Positions 1 to 10,586 of a DNA stretch of 64,000 nt are shown one piece after another (position 1 is the stretch's first letter; every line of letters starts with the position of its first letter). The notes below the pieces were generated by a model. The model searched no databases. It was not told where the DNA came from and saw only the letters and a program-made list of their open reading frames with translations. Origin of the DNA: Stenotrophomonas maltophilia (GTDB lineage: Bacteria > Pseudomonadota > Gammaproteobacteria > Xanthomonadales > Xanthomonadaceae); assembly GCF_023518235.1 (NCBI RefSeq), contig NZ_CP090423.1:3291001-3355000 (forward strand). Reading direction: 5' to 3'. A program made the translations under genes and the position numbers.

Positions 1-441
1 GAAGGCGATGCCGTTGCTGCCCAGCACGATCAGGGTGGCCACCAGCAGGGTCCAGCCCCAGGTCGACGGCCGCCGCAGTGCCTGTCGCGATGCCAGGCGT
101 TCGGCCGCGTTGGCCGGACGGCGCCAGAAGTACAGCAGCAGCGCCGCGCCGCCGGTGGCGATCAATGCCATCAGGATCTGCGCCAGCGCGCCGGGCTGGC
201 CGACGGCCGTGGTGGCTGCGGCTGCGGTCATCGCACCGCCGTTGGCCTCGGCATTGGCATAACCGACCACGATGGCCCGGTAGAAGCCCCAGAACAGGCC
301 GGTCACCATGCTCAGGCCGATCAGCGCCACGGCGGCGATGCCGAGATCGATGAAGAAACCTGCCAGCGGTGGCACGGCGCGCGGGGCGGCAGAGGCCGGG
401 GGTACCGGCGGCGGGGCGGAGACCGGGGCGGAAGCGGACAT
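1..441 (-). CDS. Membrane protein, N-terminal part (gene cut by window edge)
   Basis: The reading frame starts at an ATG at 441 and runs off the left edge, so only the first 147 codons are visible. The N-terminus is rich in Ala, Pro and Ser. It is followed by a strong membrane segment (about residues 32-52) and a second one (about 85-104), then a basic loop and the start of a third hydrophobic stretch. It lies 65 bp downstream of gyrB on the same strand. In xanthomonads I recall a CPBP/CAAX-type intramembrane protease gene in this position, but the catalytic motifs of that family would lie outside the window, so the function is a positional guess. That a real gene is present is well supported by the open frame and the membrane segments. 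Confidence 0.6.
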   Translation of the reverse strand, partial: MSASAPVSAPPPVPPASAAPRAVPPLAGFFIDLGIAAVALIGLSMVTGLFWGFYRAIVVGYANAEANGGAMTAAAATTAVGQPGALAQILMALIATGGAALLLYFWRRPANAAERLASRQALRRPSTWGWTLLVATLIVLGSNGIAF

Positions 442-506
442 CAGGTACCTGTGTTCAAGGATGAAGGCCGGCGCACCTCCCCGTGCACCGGCCATGCCCG
501 ATTGTG

Positions 507-3041
<2,535 letters not shown>

Positions 3042-3078
3042 TTATACCAGCCGGGGTCGAGCGGCCCTGGTGTGCCCA

Positions 3079-4173
3079 CTATGGCACAGCCACGATCTGT
3101 GCATGTTCCACGTGGAACCGGGCGATATGCGTCAGTTCCTGCAGCGCTGCCGGCGTTTCGGTGGCAGTGATGAAGATCTGCGCCGGGCCAGCGAGCAGGC
3201 GCTCCAGTACCCGGCCCTGATGGGTGCGGTCCAGTTCCGAGGCCAGATCATCCAGCGCGATCACCGGCCATTCGCCCCGTTGCTCCGCATAGTCTTCGGC
3301 CTGGGCCAGCAGGCAGGCCAGGGCCGTCAGCTTGGCCTGGCCACGGGACAGCGCATCGCGGCCAGGAATGCTGTGGAAGTCGACGCTCCAGTCCGCCCGG
3401 TGTGGGCCCACCGAGGTATAGCCGGCCTGACGGTCGCGTTCCCGCGCCAGCAGCAGGGCATCGGCCAACGGCAGTTCATGCCGGCGCCACCCCGGGCTCA
3501 GTTGCATGCCCTGGATGCCGAGCTGCGGCGCCAGGCTGGCGGCCAGTGCAACCGTGCGCTGCTGCAGGCGCTCCAGATAATGCTGGCGTCGACTGGTCAG
3601 CGGCTCTCCGGCTTCAGCCAGCTCGTGATCCCAAGTGTCCAGCATCCGCGAGGGCCCGCCTTGCTTGAGCAGGGCGTTACGCTGCTTCAGGGCCCGCGAG
3701 TAGCGGCGCCACAGGGACAGAAAATCAGGTTCCACGTGGAACAAGCCCCAATCGAGGAAGCGGCGACGGGGTTCGCCGCCACCGCTGACCAGCGCATGGC
3801 TGCCGGGCTCGAAGGTGACAACGGCCAGCGCGGCGCAGAGATTGCCAAGCTGAGACACGTCTTCGCCATCCAGACGTCCCTTCCAGTCATGGCCGCTGTG
3901 GCGCAGGCCGGCCTTTCGGCGATGCGGCGGATGATGGGCGCGTTGCTCGTCCCATTCCACGAAGACTTCCAGCGCCTCCTGGCCCTGGCGGACCAGGCCA
4001 TCGCGCACCCGTCCGCGGAAGCTGCGGCCATAGGCCATCAGATGCAGAGCCTCGAGCACGCTGGTCTTTCCGGCGCCGTTGTCGCCGGTCAGCAGGTTCA
4101 AACCCGGCTGGGGCGACAGGTCCACCGCACTGAAACGACGCAGGTGATGCAAGGCAAGGCGGCGGATCTGCAT
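3079..4173 (-). CDS. recF: DNA replication and repair protein RecF
   Basis: RecF is an SMC-like ATPase that loads RecA at gaps with RecO and RecR. The 364-aa protein has a Walker A motif near residue 30 ([14 protein letters not shown]), the ABC signature ([15 protein letters not shown]) and a Walker B motif ([12 protein letters not shown]), all in the usual order and at the usual length. It lies between dnaN and gyrB as in most origin clusters, but a 935-bp gap separates it from dnaN, so it probably has its own promoter in that gap. The coding sequence contains two perfect parS-like 14-bp palindromes (3105-3118 and 3729-3742). Both are read as Phe-His-Val-Glu, so the gene is under dual selection for protein and for ParB binding. 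Confidence 0.97.
   Translation of the reverse strand: MQIRRLALHHLRRFSAVDLSPQPGLNLLTGDNGAGKTSVLEALHLMAYGRSFRGRVRDGLVRQGQEALEVFVEWDEQRAHHPPHRRKAGLRHSGHDWKGRLDGEDVSQLGNLCAALAVVTFEPGSHALVSGGGEPRRRFLDWGLFHVEPDFLSLWRRYSRALKQRNALLKQGGPSRMLDTWDHELAEAGEPLTSRRQHYLERLQQRTVALAASLAPQLGIQGMQLSPGWRRHELPLADALLLARERDRQAGYTSVGPHRADWSVDFHSIPGRDALSRGQAKLTALACLLAQAEDYAEQRGEWPVIALDDLASELDRTHQGRVLERLLAGPAQIFITATETPAALQELTHIARFHVEHAQIVAVP
3104..3119. promoter_or_regulatory. parS: parS site 1 (ParB binding), inside recF 3' end
   Basis: The 16-mer TGTTCCACGTGGAACC contains the perfect palindrome GTTCCACGTGGAAC, the consensus ParB-binding parS core of Pseudomonas and relatives. It lies within the last codons of recF. 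ParB bound here would nucleate the partition complex that segregates the origin. The parA and parB genes are not in the window. Confidence 0.85.
3728..3743. promoter_or_regulatory. parS: parS site 2 (ParB binding), inside recF
   Basis: The sequence GGTTCCACGTGGAACA is a second perfect 14-bp GTTCCACGTGGAAC palindrome, in the middle of the recF reading frame, where it is read as Phe-His-Val-Glu. It is 624 bp from site 1. Confidence 0.85.
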
Positions 4174-4304
4174 GGGGCGCGAAGGACCATCCGCTCGAAG
4201 CGGTAGAAGGGCAGGGAATCCATCAGCTTACTGCATCGGTCAAGCCGGGCGCGGTGCTGTCCTCGTCGAGATGGAGACCTTCCGCCTGCTGGCGCGCATT
4301 CGCA

Positions 4305-4320
4305 GGTTCCACGTGGCATG
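4305..4320. promoter_or_regulatory. Degenerate parS-like half site
   Basis: GGTTCCACGTGGCATG matches the parS core in its left half and centre but diverges at the last bases of the right half. It lies 132 bp upstream of the recF start. It may be a weak ParB site or a decayed one. Confidence 0.4.
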
Positions 4321-4361
4321 CAGCGATCGCCGAGGAACGCGCGGGATCGGGATGGGCCCGA

Positions 4362-4535
4362 AATTCCTTCAAATCTGCACGGGGGATCAGGGTCCAGGCC
4401 CTCAGATTTCGCCGATTTCACGTGCTTTCGGTTGGCTTCATCGCCGGTCCGGCGCAGGTGGCGGCCAAGGAACCCATGAATTCCTTCAGTTCTGCGATCC
4501 AAGGTCCTGCAGGGTTCCACAGATTTCAAAGAATT
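4362..4535. repeat. Three short repeats of AATTCCTTCAAATCTGC type in the origin region
   Basis: Copies are at 4362-4378 (AATTCCTTCAAATCTGC), 4479-4495 (AATTCCTTCAGTTCTGC) and, on the opposite strand, 4521-4535 (AATTCTTTGAAATCT when read in reverse). Copies one and two are direct, 117 bp apart; the third is inverted. They lie just left of the DnaA boxes. I do not recognise the motif. Confidence 0.55.
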
Positions 4536-4577
4536 CAGGCCGTTCGTTCCACGCTGTCCACAGCGGCGCTGTATGAC

Positions 4578-4645
4578 TTATACACAAGGTATGGGCAATC
4601 TGTGGATAAAAAAGCCCTTTTGCGAGGCCGGTGAAACTATCCACA
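4578..4645. promoter_or_regulatory. DnaA box cluster (recF-dnaN gap)
   Basis: Three DnaA boxes lie within 68 bp: TTATACACA at 4578-4586 (plus), TTATCCACA read on the minus strand at 4601-4609, and CTATCCACA at 4637-4645 with one mismatch. The surrounding sequence is AT-rich and contains T-runs. The cluster could titrate DnaA or form part of a bipartite origin with the boxes on the other side of dnaN. Confidence 0.65.
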
Positions 4646-5032
4646 GGTTCCCCCCCAGCCTGAGGGGCCTCTATACAGGGGGTTTCAGCTGCATAAATCC
4701 CTTTCAAATCATAGAGATAATGCGTTTTTCCACGAAATCTGGCCCTACCATCACCACCAGGCTTTAGATTTATACCCAGATTTAGAAGCTAGGCTCGGCC
4801 CGATTCGGCCAGAACCCCGTCTGTGGACAGACGCGTTTGCAGATGAGGCTCCCCCTGTCGGGTAGTCCGATCTGACTGACCTGCACAGAGCGCGACCGCG
4901 CATGTCGGAGATCGCAACGGCGATCCCGAGGGCATGCAAGGAAGTCTGCACTCACACCCTCGGGCTACACCTAGGCGATACCCGCCATGACACTGCCGCC
5001 ATCAATGAGATCAGCCCAAGAGCACTGATCGA

Positions 5033-5048
5033 TGCTCCACGTGGAACC
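5033..5048. promoter_or_regulatory. parS: parS-like site 3 (one mismatch)
   Basis: TGCTCCACGTGGAACC differs from the parS palindrome at one position of the left arm. It lies directly against the T-run side of the dnaN terminator and 51 bp from site 4. Confidence 0.7.
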
Positions 5049-5080
5049 AAAAAAAACGCCCGGGAAGATCCCGGGCGTCG
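5049..5080 (-). terminator. Rho-independent terminator of dnaN
   Basis: Read on the minus strand downstream of the dnaN stop, a perfect GC-rich stem (ACGCCCGGGA / TCCCGGGCGT with a short loop) is followed by an uninterrupted run of eight T. This is a textbook intrinsic terminator. It lies between two parS-like sites, so transcription from dnaN would stop before crossing site 3. Confidence 0.9.
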
Positions 5081-5083
5081 TTC

Positions 5084-5099
5084 GGTTCCACGTGGAACA
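5084..5099. promoter_or_regulatory. parS: parS site 4 (ParB binding), next to dnaN stop
   Basis: GGTTCCACGTGGAACA carries the perfect GTTCCACGTGGAAC core and is identical to site 2. It lies 9 bp beyond the dnaN stop codon. Confidence 0.85.
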
Positions 5100-5108
5100 G
5101 CGCTGCCG

Positions 5109-6209
5109 TCAGAGGCGCAGCGGCATCACCACATGACGCGACTTCTCGCTGCTGGATTCACGCACCAGCGCCGAGGAGTTGGAGTCACGCAGCTGGATGA
5201 TGACTTCCTCGTCGCGCAGCGCGGACAAGGCATCCAGCAGGTAGTTCACGTTGAAGCCGATGGCCAGATCGCTGACCGTGGTGTCGGCTTCGATTTCTTC
5301 CTGGGCTTCTTCCTGTTCCGGATTGTGCGCGCTGATCTTCAGGTTGCCCGGCGAGACTTCCACGCGGATGCCGCGGTACTTCTCGTTGGACAGGATCGCG
5401 GCGCGCTGCAGCGAGGCGCGCAGGGCCTCGCGATCCACCTTCACTTCGCGGTCGGCACCGATCGGGATCACCGCTTCGTAATCCGGGAAGCGACCGTCGA
5501 TCAGCTTCGAGGTGAAGGTGACATCGTCGCGCTTGACGCGGACGTGGCTGCGACCGACCTCCAGCTCGATCTCGCGATCGCCGCTTTCCAGCAGGCGCTG
5601 CAGTTCGGTCACGCCCTTGCGCGGCACGATGATCTGGCGCTTGGAACCGCTGGGCTTGGCCAGATCGGTTTCACACAGGGCCAGGCGGTGGCCGTCGGTG
5701 GCGACAGTCCGCAGGGCATCGCCGCGCAGATCGAACAGCAGGCCGTTGAGGTAGTAGCGCACGTCCTGCTGGGCCATCGCGAACGCGGTGCGTTCGATCA
5801 GTTCCTTCAGGGTCGCTTCGCCAATGGCCACGCGCTCGGTGGCTTCCACTTCGTCCACCGACGGGAAGTCATTGGAGGGCAGGGTGGCCAGGGTGAAGCG
5901 GCTGCGGCCGGCCTGCACGGTGATCTTGTCACCGGTCTGCGAGACGGTGATCCGGCTGCCATCAGGCAGGGCACGGATGATCTCGAACAGCTTGCGGGCG
6001 GGAATGGTGGTTTCGCCGTCCTGGGCGTCTTCAACCGCGATCCGCGACACCATCTCCACTTCCAGGTCGGTACCGGTCAGCGACAGCTGGCCGTTCTGCA
6101 CCTGGACCAGGAAATTGGCCAGAACCGGAAGGGTCTGGCGGCGTTCGACCACGTTGACGACCTGTGCCAACGGCTTGAGAAAGGCTTCGCGCTGCAGTGT
6201 GAAACGCAT
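5109..6209 (-). CDS. dnaN: DNA polymerase III beta sliding clamp
   Basis: The product forms the dimeric ring clamp that tethers Pol III and other clamp-binding proteins to DNA. The 366-aa sequence starts MRFTLQREAFLKPLAQV and contains the conserved TLPVLANFL, VRYYLNGLLF, ATDGHRLA and C-terminal VVMPLRL segments, at the family's usual length. The ATG at 6209 is the natural start. It follows dnaA on the same strand after a 275-bp AT-rich gap with DnaA boxes, so DnaA could control its expression. A strong terminator follows the stop codon. Confidence 0.98.
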   Translation of the reverse strand: MRFTLQREAFLKPLAQVVNVVERRQTLPVLANFLVQVQNGQLSLTGTDLEVEMVSRIAVEDAQDGETTIPARKLFEIIRALPDGSRITVSQTGDKITVQAGRSRFTLATLPSNDFPSVDEVEATERVAIGEATLKELIERTAFAMAQQDVRYYLNGLLFDLRGDALRTVATDGHRLALCETDLAKPSGSKRQIIVPRKGVTELQRLLESGDREIELEVGRSHVRVKRDDVTFTSKLIDGRFPDYEAVIPIGADREVKVDREALRASLQRAAILSNEKYRGIRVEVSPGNLKISAHNPEQEEAQEEIEADTTVSDLAIGFNVNYLLDALSALRDEEVIIQLRDSNSSALVRESSSEKSRHVVMPLRL

Positions 6210-6484
6210 GTGGTTCCGTGCCCCTATGCTTTAAAAAATGTGGAATAAATCAAAAGCTTGGTGGTGCTGGTAGAGACAGAATCGCTGGAAAACAACGCTA
6301 AGTCTTTGTAAATAAAAGAATTTCCGACCTCGAAACCCTCTGTATTACCGACCCCCAAGGGGTGGGGAAAGCTGTGGATAAAATCAGCGCGATTTCAAAC
6401 GCCATTTTTATCCACAACGTGTCCCGCGCTTGCTACCGGATTCTGCACCGTTTTGTGCGATGACGCCTCATCGGCATCCGTGCA
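6210..6484. other. oriC: dnaA-dnaN intergenic region, candidate oriC
   Basis: The 275-bp gap is distinctly AT-rich. It includes runs such as TTTAAAAAATGTGGAATAAATC near 6231-6252 and GTAAATAAAAGAATTTCC near 6308-6325. It carries two perfect DnaA boxes in inverted orientation, TGTGGATAA at 6373-6381 and TTATCCACA at 6408-6416, plus a near-match TGTGGAATAA at 6239-6248. The combination of perfect boxes and a neighbouring AT-rich stretch is the usual layout of a DNA-unwinding element. I recall that the X. campestris origin was mapped to this part of the cluster but cannot verify it. The dnaN promoter also lies here. The other two box-bearing gaps nearby are alternatives. Confidence 0.6.
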
Positions 6485-7816
6485 TCATTCGCTCAGCTTC
6501 CGGATCAGCTTGTCCCAGTCCTCGCGGAGCTTGCCGTCGGTTTCCATCAGGGTGCGGATCTGGCGGCAGGCATGCAGCACCGTGGTGTGATCGCGACCGG
6601 CAAAGGCGTCGCCGATCTCGGGCAGGCTGTGCTCGGTCAGTTCCTTGGTCAGGGCCATGGCGACCTGGCGCGGACGGGCCAGAGAGCGGGTCCGGCGCTT
6701 GGACAGCAGATCCTTGATCTGCAGCCCGTAGTAGTCGGCCACGATTTTCTGGATGTTGGGAATGCTGATCGCCTGCTGCTGGGCGCGCAGCAGGTCGCGC
6801 AGGGTTTCCTGGGCGAATTCGGTGGTGATCGCGCGGCCGGTGAAATTGGCGCGGGCGGTCAGGGTATTGAGCGCGCCCTCGAGGTCGCGCACATTGGAGC
6901 GCATCTTCTTGGCGATCAGGAACGCAACATCATCGGGAATCTCGGCGCCGCGTTCGCGTGCCTTGGCCAGCACGATGGCGGCGCGGGTTTCAAAGTCCGG
7001 CGGTTCAATCGCGACCGACAGGCCCCAGGCAAGCCGCGACTTCAGGCGCGCTTCCAGGCCCTCGACTTCGCGCGGATAGCGGTCGCAGGTCAGGATGATC
7101 TGCTGCTTGCCATCGAACAACGCGTTGAAGGTGTGGAAGAACTCTTCCTGGGTGCGGTCCTTGCCGGCGAAGAACTGGATGTCATCGATCAGCAGCGCGT
7201 CGACCTGCTGGAACTGGCGCTTGAACTGATCCATGGTCTTTTCCTGCAGGGCCCGGATCATCGCGCTGAAGAACTGTTCCGAACGCAGGTACAGCACCTT
7301 CGCACCCGGATTGGCCTGGCGCATCGCATTGCCGGCGGCGAACATCAGGTGGGTCTTGCCCAGGCCGGTGCCTCCGTACAGCAGCAACGGGTTGTGCGCG
7401 CGGTCGCCCGGCTTCTGCGCCGCCTGGAACGCCGCAGCCAGGCCCAGCTGGTTGCTGCGGCCTTCGACGAAGTTGGCGAAGGTGTAGTGGTTGTCCAGGT
7501 TGCCGGCAAACGGTACCTGCGGTTCGCTGGACACCTGCGCCGACGGCGTGGAAACCGGCGCGTTCTGCGCCTCCACGGGCCGCGGGCGCGAGCCGATTTC
7601 AAGAAAAACGTCGCTGAAACCGGCGAAATGGGCCAGCAGCTCGCGGATCCGCGCCAGGTACAGCTCGCGGACCTGATCGACGATGAAGGCATTCGGTGCA
7701 TACAGCACCAGGCTGTCCACGCGCAGATCGGCCTGCAGCGGCTTCAACCAGGTGTGAACGTCTTCCGGCGGGAACTCCGCTTCGAGGCGTTCGAGACTAC
7801 GGGACCAGGCATCCAT
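6485..7816 (-). CDS. dnaA: Chromosomal replication initiator DnaA
   Basis: DnaA is the AAA+ protein that binds DnaA boxes and melts oriC. The 443-aa protein begins [15 protein letters not shown], the N-terminal DnaB-interaction domain. It has Walker A ([18 protein letters not shown]), Walker B ([20 protein letters not shown]), the sensor regions, and the C-terminal box-binding helix-turn-helix with [14 protein letters not shown]. An in-frame TTG two codons upstream is less likely than the ATG at 7816, which matches xanthomonad DnaA. It is transcribed away from rpmH, with DnaA boxes both upstream and downstream, so autoregulation is likely. Confidence 0.98.
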   Translation of the reverse strand: MDAWSRSLERLEAEFPPEDVHTWLKPLQADLRVDSLVLYAPNAFIVDQVRELYLARIRELLAHFAGFSDVFLEIGSRPRPVEAQNAPVSTPSAQVSSEPQVPFAGNLDNHYTFANFVEGRSNQLGLAAAFQAAQKPGDRAHNPLLLYGGTGLGKTHLMFAAGNAMRQANPGAKVLYLRSEQFFSAMIRALQEKTMDQFKRQFQQVDALLIDDIQFFAGKDRTQEEFFHTFNALFDGKQQIILTCDRYPREVEGLEARLKSRLAWGLSVAIEPPDFETRAAIVLAKARERGAEIPDDVAFLIAKKMRSNVRDLEGALNTLTARANFTGRAITTEFAQETLRDLLRAQQQAISIPNIQKIVADYYGLQIKDLLSKRRTRSLARPRQVAMALTKELTEHSLPEIGDAFAGRDHTTVLHACRQIRTLMETDGKLREDWDKLIRKLSE

Positions 7817-8071
7817 CAGCAATAATCGTCCGGTGGCCGGGGCATGGACGCGACAAGGCGCCCAAACACAGGCCGGAAAGGGGGGAAATGGATGGCTCAG
7901 ACTACCACCGAGCGCCCGCCTTCGGAATGCTTGTCCCCTACTTATTCACAAAAACATCCACAGCTATTGCACAGGCCGGTGAATTCGCGTAACTGCCAGG
8001 GGTTGACGCGGGGTAGGGTACCTCTCTAGAATTTCCGGTTCTTTCCGTCCCATTCATACGAGAGGCCCCCA
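7817..8071. other. dnaA-rpmH divergent intergenic region with DnaA boxes
   Basis: This 255-bp gap separates the divergent dnaA and rpmH genes and must contain both promoters. It has a DnaA box TTATTCACA at 7942-7950 and a weaker box ACATCCACA at 7954-7962, close to the rpmH promoter. It is less AT-rich than the dnaA-dnaN gap. In Pseudomonas the functional origin lies in this position, so it is a second candidate for oriC or a DnaA autoregulatory site. Confidence 0.55.
8003..8032 (+). promoter_or_regulatory. Sigma-70 promoter of rpmH
   Basis: A TTGACG -35 element (8003-8008) and a TAGAAT -10 element (8027-8032) are separated by 18 bp and lie about 40 bp upstream of the rpmH start. This is one of the best sigma-70 promoter matches in the window and fits a highly expressed ribosomal protein gene. 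Confidence 0.75.
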
Positions 8072-8212
8072 ATGGCCACGAAGCGCACCTACCAGCCCAG
8101 CAACCTCAAGCGTAAGCGCGACCACGGCTTCCGTGCCCGTATGAAGACCGCTGACGGCCGCAAGATCCTGTCGCGTCGCCGCGCCAAGGGCCGCAAAGTC
8201 CTGAGCGCCTGA
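8072..8212 (+). CDS. rpmH: 50S ribosomal protein L34
   Basis: The 46-aa, very basic product begins [20 protein letters not shown] and ends with the [16 protein letters not shown] tail, a full-length L34. It is a structural component of the large ribosomal subunit. It is preceded by an AGAGG ribosome-binding site and a strong promoter, and is followed after 5 bp by rnpA, with which it is surely co-transcribed. Confidence 0.98.
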   Translation: MATKRTYQPSNLKRKRDHGFRARMKTADGRKILSRRRAKGRKVLSA

Positions 8213-8217
8213 TTGCC

Positions 8218-8712
8218 ATGCCGCACCTTGCGGCAGACGCAATCCCTTCGACAGTGAATACTGCAGACCCGCGCAAGCGATTCCCTCGCTCTGCGCGGGT
8301 TCGCACGCGTGCCGAATACTCAACGGTCTTCAACGGCGCCCGCCGTGTGTCCGATCCGCTGATGACCCTGCACTGGCTGCCGGCTGACCGGCCGGCCAGG
8401 CTGGGTCTGGCGGTTTCCCGCAAGGTCGATCCGAACGCCGTCGGGCGTAACCGGATCAAGCGCGTCCTGCGCGACATCCTGCGTCAGACACGTACCGATA
8501 TCCAGCCAGGCGACTTCGTCGTCGTGGCCCGTAGTGCTGCGCGTTCTGCCAGCAACGACGAGATCCGCCAGGCCTTCCTGCGCCTGCTGCGGCGCCTGCG
8601 TGCATTGCCCACGCCGGGCGTGGACGGCACAATGCCGCCGCCTGATGGCATCGCAACTCCTTCTTTGACCGAGCCGGCATCGCGTCCCGGCCCCGCCGAG
8701 CCTGTCCGCTGA
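8218..8712 (+). CDS. rnpA: Ribonuclease P protein component
   Basis: This is the protein subunit that helps the RNase P RNA mature tRNA 5' ends. The core shows the family pattern [17 protein letters not shown], then [20 protein letters not shown], the RNR-type signature, then a basic helix. At 164 residues it is longer than the usual 115-140: about 20 residues precede the core, and a Pro/Ala-rich tail of about 40 residues follows it. A GTG at about 8252 would remove part of the N-terminal extension. The stop overlaps the yidC start (TGATG). The yidD gene that often lies between rnpA and yidC is absent. Confidence 0.95.
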   Translation: MPHLAADAIPSTVNTADPRKRFPRSARVRTRAEYSTVFNGARRVSDPLMTLHWLPADRPARLGLAVSRKVDPNAVGRNRIKRVLRDILRQTRTDIQPGDFVVVARSAARSASNDEIRQAFLRLLRRLRALPTPGVDGTMPPPDGIATPSLTEPASRPGPAEPVR

Positions 8713-10427
8713 TGAACCAGACCCGCGTATTCCTCATTTTTGCCTGGCTGATGGTGGCCGTGCTGCTGTGGATGGAGTGGAGCCGTGAAAAGGCTGCTCC
8801 GACCCCGGCACCGACGACCACGTCGGCCCCGGCCGCCGCACAGAGTGTTCCGGGCGCCGCCCCGGGCGCGATCCCCAACGCCCAGGTGCCGGGTGCTCCG
8901 GGCCAGACCGCCGCGCAGGCCCAGGCCAGCGCCACCCCCGCTGCCCAGCGCGTGACCGTCACCACCGACGTGCTGCGCCTGGTGCTGGACGGCGGCCGCG
9001 TGCTCGATGCCGAGCTGCTGCAGTTCCCGCAGACCAAGGACGACGGCAGCCCGCCGGTGCGCCTGCTGACCGAAGACCCCGCGCACCCGTACAGCGCGAT
9101 CAGCGGCTGGGCCAGCGAGGACAAGAACACCCCGGTGCCGGGTGCTGACGGCTTCAAGCTGGTCGGTGACACCCGCGACTTCGTGCTGGCCAAGGGCCAG
9201 AACGAACTGCAGATCCCGTTCGTGTGGACCGCCGACAACGGCGTGACCATCAAGCGCACCCTGACTGTCTCGCGCAACGAGTACGCCGTGCGCTTCAAGG
9301 ATGAAGTCAGCAACGCCGGCGCCGCGCCGTGGAACGGCTACGTCTACCGCACCCTGGACCGCACCCCGACCATCCTGTCGCGGAGCATGACCAACCCGGA
9401 TTCCTTCAGCTTCAACGGCGCCACCTGGTACGACAACGACAAGAAGTACCAGCGTCGTGCGTTCAAGGACTACCTGGAAGACGGCACGCTGAACCAGAAC
9501 ATCACCGGCGGCTGGCTGGCGATGCTGCAGCACCACTTCTTCACCGCCTGGATCCCGCAGAAGGACCAGACCGCACACTACGTGCTGTCGCAGGTGGCCG
9601 GTCGTGACCTGATCGAAGCGCGTGGCCCGGCCTTCACCGTGGCCCCGGGCCAGTCCACCAGCACCGAAGCGCGCCTGTGGGTGGGCCCGAAGCTGGTGAA
9701 CCTGATTGCCAAGGAAGACGTGCCGGGCTTGGACCGTGTGGTCGACTACAGCCGCTTCTCGATGATGGCGGTGATCGGCCAGGGCCTGTTCTGGGTGCTC
9801 AACCAGGTGCATAAGCTGGTCGGCAACTGGGGCTGGGCGATTGTCGGCCTGGTGGTGCTGCTGAAGCTGGTGCTGTATCCGCTGTCGGCCGTGCAGTACA
9901 AGAGCGGCGCCAAGATGCGTCGCTTCCAGCCGCGTATCGCGCAGCTGAAGGAACGCTATGGCGATGACCGCCAGAAGTTCCAGACCGCAATGATGGAGCT
10001 GTACAAGAAGGAAAAGATCAATCCGATGGGCGGCTGCCTGCCGATCCTCATCCAGATGCCGATCTTCTTCGCCCTGTACTGGGTGCTGGTGGAATCGGTC
10101 GAGCTGCGCCAGGCGCCGTGGCTGGGCTGGATCCAGGATCTGACCGCACGCGACCCGTACTTCATCCTGCCGGTGATCAACGTGGCGGTGATGTGGTTCA
10201 CCCAGAAGCTGACCCCGGCACCGGGCATGGACCCGATGCAGCAGAAGATGATGCAGTTCATGCCGCTGGTGTTCGGCGTCATGATGGCCTTCATGCCGTC
10301 CGGCCTGGTGCTGTACTGGGTGGTCAACGGCGGCCTGGGCCTGCTGCAGCAGTGGTGGATGACCAAGCGCCACGGCGGCGAGCCGGTGCCGGCCACCACC
10401 GCCCCGGCCCCGGTCAAGAAAAAGTAA
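8712..10427 (+). CDS. yidC: Membrane protein insertase YidC
   Basis: YidC inserts and folds inner-membrane proteins, alone or with SecYEG. The 571-aa product has the N-terminal membrane anchor (residues about 5-20), a low-complexity Ala/Pro/Gln linker, the large periplasmic beta-sandwich domain, and the C-terminal five-helix insertase core. The core includes the conserved [20 protein letters not shown] and [20 protein letters not shown] regions (only parts quoted). The basic tail ends VKKK, which suits ribosome contact. The start overlaps the rnpA stop by one base. It is followed by a SMAG repeat and a terminator. Confidence 0.97.
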   Translation: MNQTRVFLIFAWLMVAVLLWMEWSREKAAPTPAPTTTSAPAAAQSVPGAAPGAIPNAQVPGAPGQTAAQAQASATPAAQRVTVTTDVLRLVLDGGRVLDAELLQFPQTKDDGSPPVRLLTEDPAHPYSAISGWASEDKNTPVPGADGFKLVGDTRDFVLAKGQNELQIPFVWTADNGVTIKRTLTVSRNEYAVRFKDEVSNAGAAPWNGYVYRTLDRTPTILSRSMTNPDSFSFNGATWYDNDKKYQRRAFKDYLEDGTLNQNITGGWLAMLQHHFFTAWIPQKDQTAHYVLSQVAGRDLIEARGPAFTVAPGQSTSTEARLWVGPKLVNLIAKEDVPGLDRVVDYSRFSMMAVIGQGLFWVLNQVHKLVGNWGWAIVGLVVLLKLVLYPLSAVQYKSGAKMRRFQPRIAQLKERYGDDRQKFQTAMMELYKKEKINPMGGCLPILIQMPIFFALYWVLVESVELRQAPWLGWIQDLTARDPYFILPVINVAVMWFTQKLTPAPGMDPMQQKMMQFMPLVFGVMMAFMPSGLVLYWVVNGGLGLLQQWWMTKRHGGEPVPATTAPAPVKKK

Positions 10428-10436
10428 CCCCGACCC

Positions 10437-10491
10437 GTAGAGTCGACCTTGGTCGACTGGCAGTAGAGCAGTCGACCAAGGCCGACTCTAC
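10437..10491. repeat. SMAG-type palindromic repeat
   Basis: The element begins with GTAG and ends with CTAC. It has two GTCGACC/GGTCGAC-type inverted arms around a short spacer, so it can fold into a long stem-loop. It lies between yidC and its terminator. It matches the SMAG (Stenotrophomonas GTAG) family. Confidence 0.75.
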
Positions 10492-10507
10492 CGCCCCGGT
10501 CGATGAG

Positions 10508-10531
10508 AAGCCCGCCGCAAGGCGGGCTTTT
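10508..10531 (+). terminator. Intrinsic terminator after yidC
   Basis: The stem AAGCCCGCC / GGCGGGCTT with a GCAA loop is followed by a T-run, and the complementary A-run lies before it. It would end the rpmH-rnpA-yidC transcript 80 bp past the yidC stop. Confidence 0.8.
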
Positions 10532-10586
10532 CGCATGCGGCGTTAGAATTTCCCGCACACCGTTCCCCCCTACCTTCGGTTCCGCC

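Larger units (their letters stand above)
4174..5108. other. Gene-free recF-dnaN intergenic region with DnaA boxes, parS sites and short repeats
   Basis: This 935-bp stretch holds no convincing gene; its open frames are short, overlapping and of atypical composition. Its middle part (about 4560-4790) is more AT-rich than the neighbours. It contains a DnaA box TTATACACA at 4578-4586, an inverted perfect box TGTGGATAA at 4601-4609, and a one-mismatch box CTATCCACA at 4637-4645. Three copies of a 15-17-bp motif (AATTCCTTCAAATCTGC type) lie at 4362-4378, 4479-4495 and, inverted, 4521-4535. parS-like sites flank the region (4305-4320 degenerate, 5033-5048, 5084-5099), and the dnaN terminator lies at its right end. 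The recF promoter must also be here. It is probably an accessory origin or centromere region. Confidence 0.7.

Noticed and set aside
4486..4951. Short open frames (60-143 codons) in the recF-dnaN gap
   Set aside because: They overlap each other on both strands and run through DnaA boxes and repeats. None has a ribosome-binding site with a plausible protein sequence.
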